A stretch of DNA of 6,629 bases from assembly GCA_025350085.1 (NCBI GenBank), contig JANXYI010000341.1, positions 1 through 6,629 of the forward strand. The letters are read 5' to 3'. Position 1 is the first letter of the stretch; every line of letters starts with the position of its first letter. The stretch comes from Deltaproteobacteria bacterium. Lineage in GTDB: Bacteria > Desulfobacterota > Desulfovibrionia > Desulfovibrionales > Desulfovibrionaceae. Below, piece by piece: positions 5,394-6,629 of the stretch. The notes under the pieces are model-generated. The model did no database searches. It was not told the DNA's origin and was given only the letters and a program-made list of their open reading frames with translations. The translations under genes were made by a program, and so were the position numbers.

Positions 5394-6254
5394 CTAGTGC
5401 GCCGTGGCGGCCTTGGGGGCCTTTTCCGGGGCCGGTGCCGGGGCCGGGTCGATCATGGAGCCCTGGTCCTTGGCGTCAGCCTTGGCCGGGGCCGGGGCCG
5501 GGGCAGGCGCGTGCTTGGCCTTCATCATGCCGTGACCCTTGGGCGCTACGGCGAGCAGCTTGCCCTGGTCCGGGTGCAGGCCCAGCCACGTCACCTGGCC
5601 GGTGGTCAGGTCGTAGATGCCTCCCACGACCATGAGCTTGCCCTTGACCACGTATTCGCGGACCTCCTCGCTCTTGCGCAGCAGGTTTTCCATGGTCAGC
5701 AGAACATTGGCCTTGACGGCCTTGTTCACCAGCTCGTCGCCGCTGGCGGTCGGGCTTGCGGCCTTGACCCTGGTCACGGCGGGCTTGATCTGGTTGATCA
5801 GAAACGGCAGGTTGCCGTGGACCTTGGCGTCCTGGGTCGCAGCCGTAACCGCACCGCAGGCCGTGTGGCCCAGCACCAGCACCACCGAGGTGCCCAGGTG
5901 GCCCACGCCGTACTCCACCGTGGCCAGCTCGTCCGGGCCGGCCACGTTGCCCGCCACGCGGACCACGAAGATGTCGCCCACGCCCTGGTCAAAGATGATC
6001 TCCAGCGGCTCGCGGGAGTCCGAGCAGCCGATGATGGTGGCGATGGGGTGCTGCCCGCCCTTGACCGTCTCGGCCCGGCGTGCGGCGTCCTGGTGGGGGT
6101 GCGTTGGCAGCCCGGCAACGTAGCGGGCGTTGCCTTCCTTGAGCAGATTCAGGGCCTCGTCAGCGGGCAAGCCAGGGCCGGCCGAGGAGGCCAAAGCCGA
6201 GGCGCAGAGCCCCAGCACCAGGACCAGGGTACAGGCAAACCATTGTTTCCTCAT
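5394..6254 (-). CDS. Exported beta-carbonic anhydrase with Ala-Pro-rich tail
   Basis: A 286-residue zinc enzyme interconverting CO2 and bicarbonate. Residues 1-22 are a clear Sec signal peptide (basic RKQ, hydrophobic core, ALA before S23), so it should act in the periplasm. The Cys at 17 is not in a good lipobox (LGLC), so a lipoprotein is unlikely. The beta-class zinc ligands are C77 and D79 in CSDSR (with R81 forming the Asp-Arg pair), H130 and C133 in GHTACG. The conserved VRVAGNV (98-104) and GGIYDLTTG (211-219) are also present. Residues 245-286 are a low-complexity tail of Ala, Pro and Lys that typical family members lack. The ATG at 6254 is chosen for GGAG (6262-6265) at 7 bases and for the signal peptide beginning there. 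An in-frame ATG at 6287 has poorer support. It may help retain or supply CO2 or bicarbonate for a periplasmic or membrane process, which is inference. Confidence 0.93.
   Translation of the reverse strand: MRKQWFACTLVLVLGLCASALASSAGPGLPADEALNLLKEGNARYVAGLPTHPHQDAARRAETVKGGQHPIATIIGCSDSREPLEIIFDQGVGDIFVVRVAGNVAGPDELATVEYGVGHLGTSVVLVLGHTACGAVTAATQDAKVHGNLPFLINQIKPAVTRVKAASPTASGDELVNKAVKANVLLTMENLLRKSEEVREYVVKGKLMVVGGIYDLTTGQVTWLGLHPDQGKLLAVAPKGHGMMKAKHAPAPAPAPAKADAKDQGSMIDPAPAPAPEKAPKAATAH
5484..5503. repeat. GGGGCC hexanucleotide repeat in the carbonic anhydrase tail
   Basis: Three GGGGCC-type units in a row on the plus strand (G4 runs at 5488, 5494 and 5500) encode the Ala-Pro-Ala-Pro run of the carbonic anhydrase tail from the other strand. 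Related G-rich blocks at 5415-5448 encode a second Ala-Pro run. The G-runs could form a quadruplex on the template strand and could slip during replication. Confidence 0.6.
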
Positions 6255-6306
6255 CGCCGAACTCCATGGGTATGTTGTTTGTTTCATACGGGAATCACAC
6301 GATATT

Positions 6307-6335
6307 ACCCTAGCATGGCACAACCAAGAGATCAA
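6307..6335 (-). promoter_or_regulatory. Possible promoter of the carbonic anhydrase gene
   Basis: On the minus strand TTGATC (6330-6335) is followed after 17 bases by TAGGGT (6307-6312). Both boxes are imperfect (four and three of six matches). A TAATAT sequence lies just downstream but at a poor distance. The leader to the ATG would be about 45 bases. Confidence 0.25.
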
Positions 6336-6393
6336 GGTGCGCCGCGCGCCGCGGCTTGTCCTTCCAAAACCGCGCGGCCTTTGGCCTGTTGGA

Positions 6394-6422
6394 CACAAAT
6401 ATGACCGGTCGGGCACAAATAT
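6394..6422. repeat. Direct repeat CACAAATAT, 20-bp period
   Basis: CACAAATAT occurs at 6394-6402 and again at 6414-6422, each preceded by GG and one base. The 20-bp period is about two helical turns. The palindrome GACCGGTC (6403-6410) lies between them. The second copy ends 12 bases before the -35 element of the sigma28-type promoter, and the carbonic anhydrase gene is transcribed the other way, so a regulator bound here could affect either gene. No regulator is identified. Confidence 0.5.
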
Positions 6423-6434
6423 CTCCGCCGACCC

Positions 6435-6462
6435 TAAAGTTGGGGGTCAATGTCGTCGATAT
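6435..6462 (+). promoter_or_regulatory. Sigma28 (FliA)-type promoter
   Basis: TAAAGTTG (6435-6442) matches seven of eight bases of the sigma28 -35 box TAAAGTTT. GTCGATAT (6455-6462) matches six of eight of the -10 box GCCGATAA. The spacer is 12 bases against the usual 11. The start would be near 6469, about 54 bases before the ATG at 6523. Such promoters drive late flagellar and chemotaxis genes. No good sigma70 pair overlaps it. Confidence 0.6.
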
Positions 6463-6474
6463 ACACTACGTAAG

Positions 6475-6491
6475 GACAGAATCATTCTGTC
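6475..6491. repeat. Perfect 17-base palindrome in the leader of the last gene
   Basis: GACAGAATCATTCTGTC has two exact 8-base arms around one central C. It lies just downstream of the predicted start of the sigma28-type promoter and about 20 bases before the ribosome binding site. It could be a dyad operator for a dimeric repressor, or as RNA a short hairpin (6-bp stem, 5-base loop). No T-tract follows. Confidence 0.55.
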
Positions 6492-6522
6492 GCCAATTGT
6501 GCAAAAGAAAGAGGTACCCGCC

Positions 6523-6629
6523 ATGAACATCAACCCCTCGGACATGGACGTCAGGCAGGGGTATGCCCCTGCCGAAATAGCCGCCGCCACGGCCCCGGCC
6601 GCAGCGGTCCCCCAGAGGAATCCTGAACG
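6523..6629 (+). CDS. Start of an unidentified gene, possibly flagellar (5' part only)
   Basis: Only the first 35 codons are in the window, and the frame is open to the end. The ATG has GAGG (6511-6514) 8 bases upstream. The visible protein starts MNINPSDMDVRQGYAPAEIA and continues as an Ala/Pro-rich, probably disordered stretch, with no signal peptide or membrane segment. The sequence itself does not identify a family. The sigma28-type promoter directly upstream suggests a late flagellar product. Short proteins with variable, low-complexity N-termini such as FlaG would fit, but this is inference from the promoter, not recognition. Confidence 0.6.
   Translation, partial: MNINPSDMDVRQGYAPAEIAAATAPAAAVPQRNPE

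Noticed and set aside
6270..6289. GTATG/CATAC inverted repeat in the carbonic anhydrase leader
   Set aside because: Only 5 bp with a 10-base loop, which is common by chance.
6312..6330. Sigma54-like GG/GC elements upstream of the carbonic anhydrase on the minus strand
   Set aside because: The distance between GG and GC is 9 bases, not the strict 10, and the rest of the consensus is absent.
3606..6404. A 932-codon open frame on the plus strand antisense to pyk and the carbonic anhydrase
   Set aside because: It starts inside the tRNA and mirrors two clear enzymes on the minus strand; composition is typical of antisense frames in GC-rich DNA.

Overview
The window is a GC-rich stretch of bacterial chromosome with seven protein genes (one cut at each end), one tRNA gene and short regulatory intergenic regions. 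The gene mix suggests a sulfate-reducing deltaproteobacterium of the Desulfovibrio type: a cobalt/nickel ECF ATPase, a stand-alone DHH phosphoesterase, a single-domain pyruvate kinase, an exported beta-carbonic anhydrase and a flagellar-type promoter. That placement is inferred from gene content and codon use, not from a database match.

Left part (1-2128): the 3' end of a CbiO-like ECF transporter ATPase; then a DHH/DHHA1 phosphoesterase with its own sigma70-type promoter and a terminator that lies inside the 3' end of the next, convergent gene; then a 255-residue protein of unknown function on the minus strand.

Middle (2129-3728): a roughly 200-bp divergent intergenic region rich in inverted repeats, a GT4-type glycosyltransferase with two plausible start codons, and a tRNA-Pro(GGG) gene with a strong promoter, an encoded CCA end and a terminator.

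Right part (3729-6629, mostly minus strand): pyruvate kinase and, upstream of it, a signal-peptide-bearing beta-carbonic anhydrase with an Ala-Pro-rich tail. A terminator separates them, so they look like independent units. Divergent from the carbonic anhydrase, the last gene (only 35 codons visible) sits behind a good sigma28 (FliA)-type promoter, a pair of direct repeats and a perfect 17-base palindrome. It is probably a late flagellar or motility gene.

The genes look like separate housekeeping or accessory units, not one pathway. I saw no mobile element, CRISPR array, toxin-antitoxin or defence locus, and no clearly novel multi-gene system. The most interesting material is regulatory: the sigma28 promoter region at the right end, the structured leader of the glycosyltransferase and the overlapping convergent terminator.
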